NCBI GenBank assembly: GCA_034659435.1
Contig: JAYEHJ010000066.1
Span: 1 to 12,105 of the forward strand
Length of the DNA stretch: 12,105 nt
Source of the DNA: JAGLYP01 sp034659435
GTDB lineage: Bacteria; Patescibacteriota; Patescibacteriia; Patescibacteriales; UBA12075
Reading direction: 5' to 3'
The position numbers and the translations under genes were made by a program. Below are positions 6,040 through 12,054 of the stretch, one piece after another. The notes beneath the pieces were generated by a model. The model searched no databases and was not told the origin of the DNA. It saw only the letters and a list, made by a program, of their open reading frames with translations. Position 1 is the first letter of the stretch. Every line of letters starts with the position of its first letter.

Positions 6040-6063
6040 AGAGCCTTTTTTTCGGCTCTTTTA
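6040..6063 (+). terminator. Terminator-like hairpin, plus strand
   Basis: AGAGCC (6040-6045) pairs with GGCTCT (6054-6059) around a T-rich 8-base loop, followed by TTTAT. It would work on the plus strand only, where no gene is visible. The stem is short, so confidence is limited. Confidence 0.45.
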
Positions 6064-6079
6064 TCATAAAGAACGGCTA

Positions 6080-6099
6080 AGCTGCTAATTTTAGCAGCT
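6080..6099. repeat. Palindrome AGCTGCTAA/TTAGCAGCT
   Basis: Perfect 9-base arms (6080-6088 and 6091-6099) surround two T's. A further short hairpin, CGGCT (6105-6109) with AGCCG (6120-6124), follows. On the minus strand these lie downstream of the small membrane-protein gene. Confidence 0.5.
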
Positions 6100-6168
6100 A
6101 ATTGCGGCTATTTTTATTCAGCCGACTTCTAATTTACTAATTAAATAAAAATTTAATTAATAACAGCT

Positions 6169-6190
6169 AATAAGCTATTATTAGCTTATT
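6169..6190. repeat. Hairpin AATAAGCTA/TAGCTTATT after the small membrane-protein gene
   Basis: Perfect 9-base arms (6169-6177 and 6182-6190) surround a TTAT loop, and flanking TTAATAA/TTATTAA segments can extend pairing. It lies 28 bases past the stop codon on the minus strand and might end that transcript, but the stem is AT-rich and lacks a clean T-run. Confidence 0.4.
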
Positions 6191-6217
6191 AATTATTATT
6201 AATCAAAAGTTTTAAAT

Positions 6218-6559
6218 TTATATAAAAGAGCTGAAATTAGCTGAATTTATTTTGCTAATATCAATAATATCAACTTGAATATAATGTTTTTCTGATGCGT
6301 TTTGGCTAACTTCCAATGAATAAATTTGCCGGTTGATTGTTTGCTCAAGCTGAGCGTTTTTAAATGAAGTATGCAGTAATGTTAGGCTATAAGCGGTAAT
6401 AGCCACAATAAAAAAAGCAATGGACATGCTAAGTAAAAGTCCAGCCCAGCTGAACTCCTGCTCCATTGCTTTCTTTTTTATGCTATTGTAATATTTCCAG
6501 CCGTTTTTTCGGATATTGAAAAAATTTTCCGGCTGAGAAATTTGTGTATTAATATTCAT
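6218..6559 (-). CDS. Hypothetical single-pass membrane protein
   Basis: I do not recognise this 113-residue protein. A polar, lysine-containing N-terminus (about 1-36, with IKKKAMEQEF) precedes one clear hydrophobic segment at about 38-63 (WAGLLLSMSIAFFIVAITAYSLTLL), then a polar C-terminal half rich in Q, N and S ending in SANFSSFI. The positive charges before the helix suggest N-in, C-out insertion. It could be a small surface anchor or pseudopilin-like protein, but no prepilin cleavage motif (G-F-T-x-x-E) is present. It stands alone, with a strong promoter upstream and a hairpin downstream, which supports a real gene. The start at 6559 has no Shine-Dalgarno; the leader of about 54 bases is low-complexity A-rich RNA. 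The C-terminal codons share the AGCTAA-type words of the neighbouring intergenic DNA. Confidence 0.65.
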   Translation of the reverse strand: MNINTQISQPENFFNIRKNGWKYYNSIKKKAMEQEFSWAGLLLSMSIAFFIVAITAYSLTLLHTSFKNAQLEQTINRQIYSLEVSQNASEKHYIQVDIIDISKINSANFSSFI

Positions 6560-6619
6560 TTTTGCTTTTTTTGTTTTTATTTTTGCTTTTAGTCCACGGT
6601 ATTGTGAACTTATAATACT

Positions 6620-6648
6620 ATTCTAGCAAATATATCTTTATTTGTCAA
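6620..6648 (-). promoter_or_regulatory. Promoter for the small membrane-protein gene
   Basis: Minus-strand TTGACA (6643-6648) and TAGAAT (6620-6625) are separated by exactly 17 bases, one mismatch from consensus overall. The -35 overlaps the stop codon of the aldolase gene. The predicted start near 6613 gives a leader of about 54 bases. It argues that the small gene is transcribed separately from the aldolase. Confidence 0.75.
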
Positions 6649-7565
6649 TTGTGGATAAATTTTCTTTTTCCAATAAATACATCATAAGCCTCTTTTGGGG
6701 TGTAATCATAAAGGGTAATCGCGGATATTGCGTTAGCCATTCTTATAGCTTCTGCTAGCGGCCTTTGGTAGATATTCCTGCCAACCGCGCAGCCACGGGT
6801 TCCGGCTTCATGGATTTGCCCGTAAAGATCGTTAAAAAATTTCTTTTCCGGCTGTTTTGAGCCGCCAACGCAAATTACTCCGGCTCGTCCGGCGGCATTT
6901 ATCACTTCTTTAAAGGCTTTGGTTTTTTGCCTGCCTTTTTTGTCTTTCGGGCAAATTATTTTAATAAAATCCGCTCCCAAACAAAGCGCCACTCCGGCGC
7001 CACCCGCGTTTAAATGGATATCTTCGCCGTTTGGCACTGCCTGCCCGCGCATATAAACCCAAAGCACGGTTAATAATCCGTTTTGATGGGCGTCAAAAAT
7101 CATGCGGGATGCCTGCTCAAACATAGCCGATGAATACCAGCTGCCGACATATAAAGTATATCCGACGCCGACAATATTCGCGCCTGACTGCTTTTTAAAT
7201 TTAACAACGTCTTCAACTTGCAGCCAATTATTGCTAAACGGATCTTTATGTTCAACTTTTAAAATATTAGTTTTGGAATTCATCTTAATTAAATATGGGA
7301 TTTGCGGATAACCACGGCCGTATCTGCTGATTAATCCGAGTTGTGTGGCAAATACTCCAATACGCGCTTTGTCGGCAATTTTAAAATAATGTTCCGGATC
7401 AGCCACTTCGGCAGGAATTCCTTTTCCGCAAAAATCGTTGTTTAAATGCTCAACTTTTTGATCACCGGCAAACATCATCATTTTTCCTGTTTTACGCGTT
7501 GCCAGATTAAAATTTTTTTGATATTCCCGCTCCTTTTCACGAGGAACGGACAAGGGGATATGCAT
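6645..7565 (-). CDS. fbaB: Fructose-bisphosphate aldolase, class I (archaeal/DhnA type)
   Basis: This 306-residue cytoplasmic enzyme of the COG1830 family cleaves fructose 1,6-bisphosphate to glyceraldehyde 3-phosphate and dihydroxyacetone phosphate through a Schiff base. D35 lies in AGDQKVEH, and the Schiff-base lysine is K202 in GADFIKI. The phosphate-binding end is VCVGGSK-like (ICVGGSK at 231-237) and AGTRGCAVGRNIYQR at 254-268. Length and motif order fit the (beta/alpha)8 family. The N-terminal PLSVPREKEREYQ is typical of the bacterial branch seen in candidate phyla. Related DeoC/LacD-type or 2-amino-3,7-dideoxy-heptulosonate synthase activities share the fold, but the KVEH and GRNIYQR motifs favour the aldolase. 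It follows the histidine kinase by 62 bases and has its own promoter. The ATG lacks a ribosome binding site. Confidence 0.9.
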   Translation of the reverse strand: MHIPLSVPREKEREYQKNFNLATRKTGKMMMFAGDQKVEHLNNDFCGKGIPAEVADPEHYFKIADKARIGVFATQLGLISRYGRGYPQIPYLIKMNSKTNILKVEHKDPFSNNWLQVEDVVKFKKQSGANIVGVGYTLYVGSWYSSAMFEQASRMIFDAHQNGLLTVLWVYMRGQAVPNGEDIHLNAGGAGVALCLGADFIKIICPKDKKGRQKTKAFKEVINAAGRAGVICVGGSKQPEKKFFNDLYGQIHEAGTRGCAVGRNIYQRPLAEAIRMANAISAITLYDYTPKEAYDVFIGKRKFIHN

Positions 7566-7596
7566 ATTTTATTTATGATTTATAATTTATGATTTA

Positions 7597-7625
7597 ATTA
7601 TACCCTTAAATGATTTTTTAAACAA
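7597..7625 (-). promoter_or_regulatory. Promoter for the aldolase gene
   Basis: A perfect TATAAT (minus strand, 7597-7602) sits 17 bases from a weak TTGTTT (7620-7625). The expected start near 7590 gives a leader of about 25 bases. The -35 is poor, so a different spacing or an activator is possible. Confidence 0.5.
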
Positions 7626-7627
7626 AT

Positions 7628-8845
7628 TTAATTTTTATACCGCAAATCAAGCCCCTTAACCGCTTTTTTATTGCGAGGCAAATGGATGGTAAAAATAGAG
7701 CCTTTTCCTTGTTCTGACTCAACGCTGATATATCCGCCATGCGCTTCGGCAATCCAGCGACAGATTGAAAGTCCGAGTCCTGTTCCGCCTTCCTTGCGGG
7801 ATCTGGCTTTGTCAACACGATAAAACCTTTCAAAAATATAAGGCAAGTCCTCCTTTGGGATGCCTATGCCATTATCCTGAATATTGATTTTAACAAATTT
7901 ATTATTATCTTCTATCCAGATTTTGATTTTACCTTTTTCTTCCGTGTATTTAATGGCATTGCGTATAATATTTAACAATAATTTTTCCAGTTTGGCTTCA
8001 TCGCCAAGAATTTTAATATTTTTCGCGCCTCTTTTGTAGATTAGGCGAATTTTTTTCTGCTCTGCCAGAATCCGCAAAGATTGGCCGGCGGCCTTAATCA
8101 GTTTTCCCAGATTTATTTTTTCATAATGAAGAGTTTCGGTTTTAGCGTCAAAATTGGTTAATATGGTAAGATCGGATAATACTCCTGTCATTCTTTTTAT
8201 TTCATTTAAAATTAAAGAGCAGACATCTGGAATTTTAGCTTTCTTTACTTTAGCTTCGCGGATATATAAATCAAGATTGCCTTGGATAACAGTGAGCGGA
8301 GTGCGCAGTTCGTGCGAAGCATCGGCGATAAATTTTGATTTTAATTCAATCGCCTCCCTAAGCCTTTTATTTATATCATCAAGCTGTTTTGTTCTTTCCA
8401 AAACTTTTTTTTCCAAATTTTTATTTAATTCCTGCAGCCTTTGCTTGGCGCGCGTAGCCTCTGTATTGTCCATGGCCATTGAAATCGCGCCGTCAAGTTT
8501 TTTATCATCATCAAAAAAAGGCACTGCGATAATATTCAAATGCCTCTCGCGCGAAGATTTTTTTTTATAAGATAAATTTTCATAATAAAAAGGCTTGCCT
8601 TTTCCCAGCAGGTCCTCGTAAAACTCTTTTAATTTTTGATTGTTTTTTATTTCAGAAGTGTCAACAAGCCTTCTGCCTGTTATGGACATTTGCGGCTCAT
8701 CCATTAATTCCATAGCCAATCTGTTGGCGGTAACAACAGCCCCGTCTTTACTGAGCGCGACAAAACTCACGGGAGCGCTGTCCAAAATTCTTTTGTTAAA
8801 TTCATTCAGTTTTTTTGTTTTGCTGAATTTATCTATGATTGACAT
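7628..8845 (-). CDS. Soluble PAS-domain sensor histidine kinase
   Basis: This 405-residue kinase has no transmembrane segment, so it probably senses a cytoplasmic signal. A PAS domain spans about 15-132, followed by a coiled-coil linker (about 133-168) rich in K, E, L and R. The HisKA domain has the phospho-accepting H178 in FIADASHELRTPLT. The ATPase domain shows the N box LNIIRNAIKYT (291-301), G1 DNGIGIP (324-330), F box IFERFYRVD (337-345) and G2 GGTGLGLS (353-360). All catalytic residues are present. It lies one base after the stop codon of the response-regulator gene, so the pair is co-transcribed and presumably cognate. No cofactor-binding residues of the heme or flavin PAS types could be picked out, so the ligand is unknown. 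No ribosome binding site precedes the ATG, which suggests translational coupling. Confidence 0.94.
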   Translation of the reverse strand: MSIIDKFSKTKKLNEFNKRILDSAPVSFVALSKDGAVVTANRLAMELMDEPQMSITGRRLVDTSEIKNNQKLKEFYEDLLGKGKPFYYENLSYKKKSSRERHLNIIAVPFFDDDKKLDGAISMAMDNTEATRAKQRLQELNKNLEKKVLERTKQLDDINKRLREAIELKSKFIADASHELRTPLTVIQGNLDLYIREAKVKKAKIPDVCSLILNEIKRMTGVLSDLTILTNFDAKTETLHYEKINLGKLIKAAGQSLRILAEQKKIRLIYKRGAKNIKILGDEAKLEKLLLNIIRNAIKYTEEKGKIKIWIEDNNKFVKINIQDNGIGIPKEDLPYIFERFYRVDKARSRKEGGTGLGLSICRWIAEAHGGYISVESEQGKGSIFTIHLPRNKKAVKGLDLRYKN

Positions 8846-8846
8846 G

Positions 8847-9533
8847 CTATTTTTTATTACGGCTTTTGTCTTGAATTTTATAGCCTACATCCCGCACAGT
8901 ATGAATTAATTTTTTTTGAAAGCCGCTGTCAACCTTTTTTCTTAAATAGCTGACATAGACGTCAATTACATTGGACTCATCAGTAAAATTATAACCCCAG
9001 ATATGCTCGCCAATCATGGTGCGGGTGCATACATGTCCTGGTCGGCGCATCATATAATCAAGCAAACGGTATTCTTTGCTGGATAAATTAATTTCTTTGT
9101 CGCCGCGATAAACTTCATGCTTGGCAGGATCCAAAACAAGATTTCCAACCCGAAGTTTTGTGCTTTTAACTGATTTTTCCCGTCTAAGCAAAGCGCGGAT
9201 GCGCGCGACTAATTCACCAAAAGCAAAAGGCTTTACCAAATAATCATCAGCCCCGACATCCAGTCCTTTGATTCTGTCCTCAACAGTGTCGCGCGCGGTT
9301 AACATAATAATCGGCGTGTCAATTTTTTTCTCCCTGATTTGCCGGCAGGTTTCAATGCCGTCAATTTTGGGTATCATAATATCCAAAATAATCAAATCAT
9401 AATTATTTATTTCGGCTTTTTCCAGGGCTTCTTCGCCGTCATACGCCGTATCAACAGTATAATGCTCCATTTCCAAGCCCCTTTTAATAAAACGAGTAAT
9501 TTTAATCTCGTCTTCAACAACTAAAATAGTCAT
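8847..9533 (-). CDS. OmpR/PhoB-family response regulator
   Basis: A 228-residue two-domain regulator. The receiver domain (about 1-120) has the acidic pocket E7/D8 in VVEDE, the phosphorylation site D51 in LIILDIMIP, T79 in IMLTARD and K101 in LVKPF. A winged-helix DNA-binding domain follows (about 128-222), with LSSKEYRLLDYMMRRPG and a conserved tail VRDVGYKI. All phosphorylation residues are intact, so it should be switched by the adjacent PAS kinase, encoded one base downstream. Targets are unknown; autoregulation is common in this family, and an inverted repeat overlaps its promoter. The start at 9533 gives the standard MTILVVEDE N-terminus. The AT-rich leader has no Shine-Dalgarno. Confidence 0.95.
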   Translation of the reverse strand: MTILVVEDEIKITRFIKRGLEMEHYTVDTAYDGEEALEKAEINNYDLIILDIMIPKIDGIETCRQIREKKIDTPIIMLTARDTVEDRIKGLDVGADDYLVKPFAFGELVARIRALLRREKSVKSTKLRVGNLVLDPAKHEVYRGDKEINLSSKEYRLLDYMMRRPGHVCTRTMIGEHIWGYNFTDESNVIDVYVSYLRKKVDSGFQKKLIHTVRDVGYKIQDKSRNKK

Positions 9534-9558
9534 AAATTTTTTTGCTTAGTATATTATT

Positions 9559-9596
9559 ATTATACTATATTATAAGAATATTAAAAATGGGTTAAA
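9559..9596 (-). promoter_or_regulatory. Promoter region of the two-component operon
   Basis: Two overlapping perfect TATAAT boxes occur on the minus strand (9559-9564 and 9569-9574). For the upstream one, TTTAAC (9591-9596) is 16 bases away; the other has only TTTTTA at 17 bases. TAGTATA (9547-9553) and TATACTA (9561-9567) form a 7-7-7 inverted repeat over the start region and could bind a regulator. Confidence 0.5.
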
Positions 9597-9614
9597 TAAG
9601 TAAAAATTAAAATG

Positions 9615-9647
9615 TGGAGATGGCGGGAGTTGAAAACTCTTTGCCGC
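9615..9647 (-). other. tmRNA/tRNA 3'-tail-like stretch and local hairpin after queA
   Basis: On the minus strand 9634-9615 reads TTCAACTCCCGCCATCTCCA, which closely resembles the T-loop and acceptor 3' strand of a tmRNA or tRNA. The matching 5' strand of the T-stem is absent, so it is not a functional RNA here. The same bases can form a local hairpin (GCGG 9623-9626 with CCGC 9644-9647, and GAGTT 9627-9631 with AACTC 9635-9639). It could be an attachment-site relic, or only the end of the queA transcript. Confidence 0.35.
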
Positions 9648-9661
9648 TTCAGGCTTGTCTT

Positions 9662-10753
9662 TCAATGAGAAATTAACATTGCGTCGCCATAGCTGTAAAA
9701 CCGGTATTTATTTTTTATGGCGATTTTGTATGCCTTATCAATATTTTCTTTTCCGGCCAAAGCGGATACAAGCATCAATAACGTTGATTTGGGCAAATGA
9801 AAATTAGTAATCATGGCGTCAATAATTTTAAATTTATAGCCGGGGTAAATAAAAATATCAACCCAAGAAGAATAATTTTGAATTTTGAATTTTGAATTTT
9901 GAATTATCTCAGAAAAGGCTTCCAAAGTTCTTGTTGAAGTTGTGCCAACTGCGATAATTCTTCTATTTTCATTTACTGTTTTTCTTAAATTTTTTAAAGT
10001 GCCGGATGAAATTTCAACAAACTCCGCGTGCATTTTGTGCCGCGTAATATCATCTATTTTAACCGGCGCAAAAGTTCCCAGCCCCACATGCAAAGTTATA
10101 TACTCAATCTGCACGCCCTTGTCTTTTAACTTACGCAGTAACTCCGGCGTAAAATGCAAACCGGCCGTCGGCGCCGCCACTGATCCCAATTTAGAATCAT
10201 CAGCATACACTGTTTGATAATTTTTTTTGTCATTCACCCCGCAGACATCGGATGCCTGCAGGCTTGCAGGCATCCGATGTCTGTGTATATATCGCGGCAG
10301 CGGTACTTGCCCGATTTTTTCCACGATTTTCATCATCTCGCCATATCCCAGATTAAACTCTATTTCCCAAGTGCCGTCATTATTATTTTTTAAAATTTTA
10401 CACTTTAAATTTTCACTAAAAAATATTTTTAAACCCTGCCGCGCTCCTCGCCCGCCTATTAAACATTGCCAATTATTTTTTTTAATAAATCTATGCAAAA
10501 AAACTTCCATTTTCCCGCCGGTTTCTTTTTTGCCGATTAAACGCGCGGGCATTACTTTGGAGTTATTCACTACTAAAACGTCCCTTTTCTTAAAATAATC
10601 CGCTATATCATAAAAATGCTTATGGATAATTTCGCCGCTTGTTTTTTTTAACAAAAGAAGCCGCGAATGATCTCGCGGTGTTGTTGGTTTTTGGGCAATT
10701 AGCTCTTTTGGCAAATCATAATCAAAATCTGAAAGCTTAATTTTTTTATTCAT
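9662..10753 (-). CDS. queA: S-adenosylmethionine:tRNA ribosyltransferase-isomerase, with an in-frame palindromic insert
   Basis: QueA transfers and isomerises the ribosyl part of S-adenosylmethionine onto 7-aminomethyl-7-deazaguanine in tRNA to make epoxyqueuosine. The family motifs are intact: FDYDLPKELIAQKP near 10-23, VVNNSKVMPARL at 61-72, GQVPLPRYI at 148-156, YQTVYA at 179-184, GSVAAPTAGLHFT at 190-202, HVGLGTFAPV at 222-231 and DAMITNFHLPKSTLLMLVSA at 312-331. It has 363 residues, slightly long. The excess lies at about residues 158-170, encoded by a 42-base perfect palindrome inserted in a surface loop between PRYIH and the YQTVYA motif. A second unusual piece (about 285-293, QNSKFKIQN) is encoded by tandem heptamers. 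Both preserve the frame, so the protein is probably functional. It lies 94 bases after ruvB, with no Shine-Dalgarno. Confidence 0.96.
   Translation of the reverse strand: MNKKIKLSDFDYDLPKELIAQKPTTPRDHSRLLLLKKTSGEIIHKHFYDIADYFKKRDVLVVNNSKVMPARLIGKKETGGKMEVFLHRFIKKNNWQCLIGGRGARQGLKIFFSENLKCKILKNNNDGTWEIEFNLGYGEMMKIVEKIGQVPLPRYIHRHRMPASLQASDVCGVNDKKNYQTVYADDSKLGSVAAPTAGLHFTPELLRKLKDKGVQIEYITLHVGLGTFAPVKIDDITRHKMHAEFVEISSGTLKNLRKTVNENRRIIAVGTTSTRTLEAFSEIIQNSKFKIQNYSSWVDIFIYPGYKFKIIDAMITNFHLPKSTLLMLVSALAGKENIDKAYKIAIKNKYRFYSYGDAMLISH
9874..9905. repeat. Tandem heptamer repeat inside queA
   Basis: Four perfect copies of AATTTTG (plus strand, 9874-9901) and a partial AATT (9902-9905) lie in codons of about residues 283-294. 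A gain or loss of one seven-base unit would shift the reading frame; three units would keep it. Confidence 0.85.
10242..10283. repeat. Perfect 42-base palindromic element inserted in frame in queA
   Basis: CAGACATCGGATGCCTGCA (10242-10260) and TGCAGGCATCCGATGTCTG (10265-10283) are perfect 19-base complements with a GGCT loop. The length is exactly 14 codons. It is GC-richer than its surroundings and encodes residues within HRMPASLQASDVC on the minus strand. Deleting it joins PRYIH directly to GVNDKKNYQTVYA, which resembles ordinary QueA proteins. Confidence 0.9.
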
Positions 10754-10847
10754 AATAAAAGTCTAATAACTTTGTTTAATTTTTTTCGCGGCAAAACTTT
10801 TTATCAAATCAATCTTAGCCCATGAATTTAAAAATAAAAAAAATTGA
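10754..10847 (-). promoter_or_regulatory. ruvB-queA gap with a weak promoter candidate
   Basis: The 94-base gap is AT-rich. A TAAGAT box (minus strand, 10812-10817) has only a T-rich -35 at 17 bases, so a queA promoter is possible but weak. No terminator hairpin separates the two genes, so queA may be co-transcribed with ruvB. Confidence 0.25.
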
Positions 10848-11870
10848 CTACAAAATTTTATTCTGTCCTTTTCTTTTTCTGTCCAAATGCTTATAAGCCA
10901 AATCAGTGGCAACGCGGCCGCGGGGAGAGCGGTCAATAAAGCCGAGCTGCATTAAATACGGCTCATATACATCTTCAATTGTGGCGGTATCCTCGCCGGT
11001 TGTGGCGGCGATTGTGTTTAAACCGACAGGACCGCCATTAAATTTATCAATAATGATTTCTAAAATCTTCCGATCAATCCAATCAAGCCCAAGCCCGTCA
11101 ACCTCCAGCATATTAAACGCGCTGGAACATAATTTATCTTCAATTGTTCCGTTTCCGCGGACTTCGGAATAATCCCGCACGCGCCGCAAAAGGCGATTAG
11201 CCACGCGAGGAGTTTTTCTCGCGCGCGCCGCGATTTTTTTCGTTGCGTTTGATTCAATATCAACATTTAAAATTCCGGCTGAACGCGCGATAATTTTTTC
11301 AATATCCAAATTTTCATAAAAATTCAAATGATAAACCAAGCCAAAGCGATCCCGAAGCGGCGCTGACAAAAGACTCATCCTGGTAGTAGCGCCGATTATT
11401 GTAATCCGCGGCAAATCAATCCTGAGCGTCCGCGCCGAAGGGCCTTTGCCGATTATAATATCCAGCGCGTAATCCTCCATTGCCGGATATAATATTTCTT
11501 CAATTGATTTATTCAAGCGATGTATTTCATCTATAAACAAAACATCGCCTTCCTGCAGGTTGGTAAGGATTGCCGCCAAATCGCCGGTTTTCTCAATCGC
11601 CGGCCCCGAAGTAATTTTTATATTAGCTCCCATTTCATTGGCGATAATATAAGACAAAGTGGTTTTCCCAAGTCCGGGCGCGCCATAAAGCAGAGTATGC
11701 TCAATTGTTTCCTTTCTTTTTTGGGCAGCCTTCATGGCAATTTTTAAATTTTCTTTTACTTTATTCTGTCCGACATATTCATCTAAAATTTTCGGGCGCA
11801 AAGTAATTTCAATCTCACTATCATCGTTTTTTTCATTTACATCTATTATCCTATTTTTATTATTATCCAT
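10848..11870 (-). CDS. ruvB: Holliday junction branch migration helicase RuvB
   Basis: RuvB is the AAA+ hexameric motor that, with RuvA, moves Holliday junctions during recombination. The 340 residues match the family's usual length. Visible are Walker A GAPGLGKTT (63-71), Walker B DVLFIDEIH (109-117), sensor 1 GATTR (160-164), the arginine finger in LRDRFG (172-177) and sensor 2 in PRVANRLLRR (221-230). The C-terminal winged helix includes GGPVGLNTIAATTGED and ends with the conserved SPRGRVAT. The first 20 residues are acidic and asparagine-rich, a variable extension before LRPKILDEYVGQ. No ruvA or ruvC is in the window. The start at 11870 lacks a Shine-Dalgarno. All key residues are present, so it should be active. 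Confidence 0.97.
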   Translation of the reverse strand: MDNNKNRIIDVNEKNDDSEIEITLRPKILDEYVGQNKVKENLKIAMKAAQKRKETIEHTLLYGAPGLGKTTLSYIIANEMGANIKITSGPAIEKTGDLAAILTNLQEGDVLFIDEIHRLNKSIEEILYPAMEDYALDIIIGKGPSARTLRIDLPRITIIGATTRMSLLSAPLRDRFGLVYHLNFYENLDIEKIIARSAGILNVDIESNATKKIAARARKTPRVANRLLRRVRDYSEVRGNGTIEDKLCSSAFNMLEVDGLGLDWIDRKILEIIIDKFNGGPVGLNTIAATTGEDTATIEDVYEPYLMQLGFIDRSPRGRVATDLAYKHLDRKRKGQNKIL

Positions 11871-11944
11871 ATAAATATTTTATCTACTTATTTACTCACC
11901 TTACGCAACATCCATCTGCCATTCCATTGATCTCTTAATTTGTC

Positions 11945-11997
11945 ATTCCCGACACACATTGCCCCCGGCAGGGAAATTATATTAAATGATCGGGAAT
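11945..11997. repeat. Inverted repeat flanking a -10 box upstream of ruvB (REP-like)
   Basis: ATTCCCGA (11945-11952) and TCGGGAAT (11990-11997) are perfect inverted repeats 37 bases apart, within context (GTCATTCCCGA and TCGGGAATCTC) that looks like common REP-type intergenic palindromes. Inside the arms a perfect minus-strand TATAAT (11976-11981) is a likely ruvB -10, with only weak -35 candidates (such as TTAAAG at 12000-12005). This would give a leader of about 100 bases. Confidence 0.4.
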
Positions 11998-12027
11998 CTC
12001 TTTAAAAGCATCTAAATCATTTTATTA

Positions 12028-12054
12028 AAATAATGTTGTTATATAGCATTATTT
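12028..12054. repeat. AT-rich inverted repeat near the window end
   Basis: AAATAATG (12028-12035) and CATTATTT (12047-12054) are perfect 8-base complements with an 11-base loop. T-rich sequence follows on the plus strand. Being almost pure AT, it is weak as a terminator. No gene could be placed in 11998-12105. Confidence 0.35.

Larger units (their letters stand above)
5793..6217. other. Gene-free, hairpin-rich intergenic region of 425 bases
   Basis: No convincing coding sequence is present. From left to right the region holds the bidirectional terminator, two further hairpins, a possible inverted-repeat element (5945-6034), a plus-strand terminator-like hairpin (6040-6063), and an AT-rich stretch with several AGCTAA-containing palindromes (6073-6190). 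No tRNA, tmRNA or other standard RNA fold could be assigned. Confidence 0.6.

Noticed and set aside
8154..8570. Plus-strand open frame of 138 codons antisense to the histidine kinase
   Set aside because: It is a mirror of the strongly supported kinase gene, has no domain similarity and no ribosome binding site.
9615..9647. Functional tRNA or tmRNA gene
   Set aside because: Only the 3' tail-like bases are present; no acceptor 5' strand, anticodon arm or T-stem can be folded.
10227..10598. Plus-strand open frame of 123 codons antisense to queA
   Set aside because: It opposes conserved QueA motifs and looks like an overlap artefact, partly through the palindrome.
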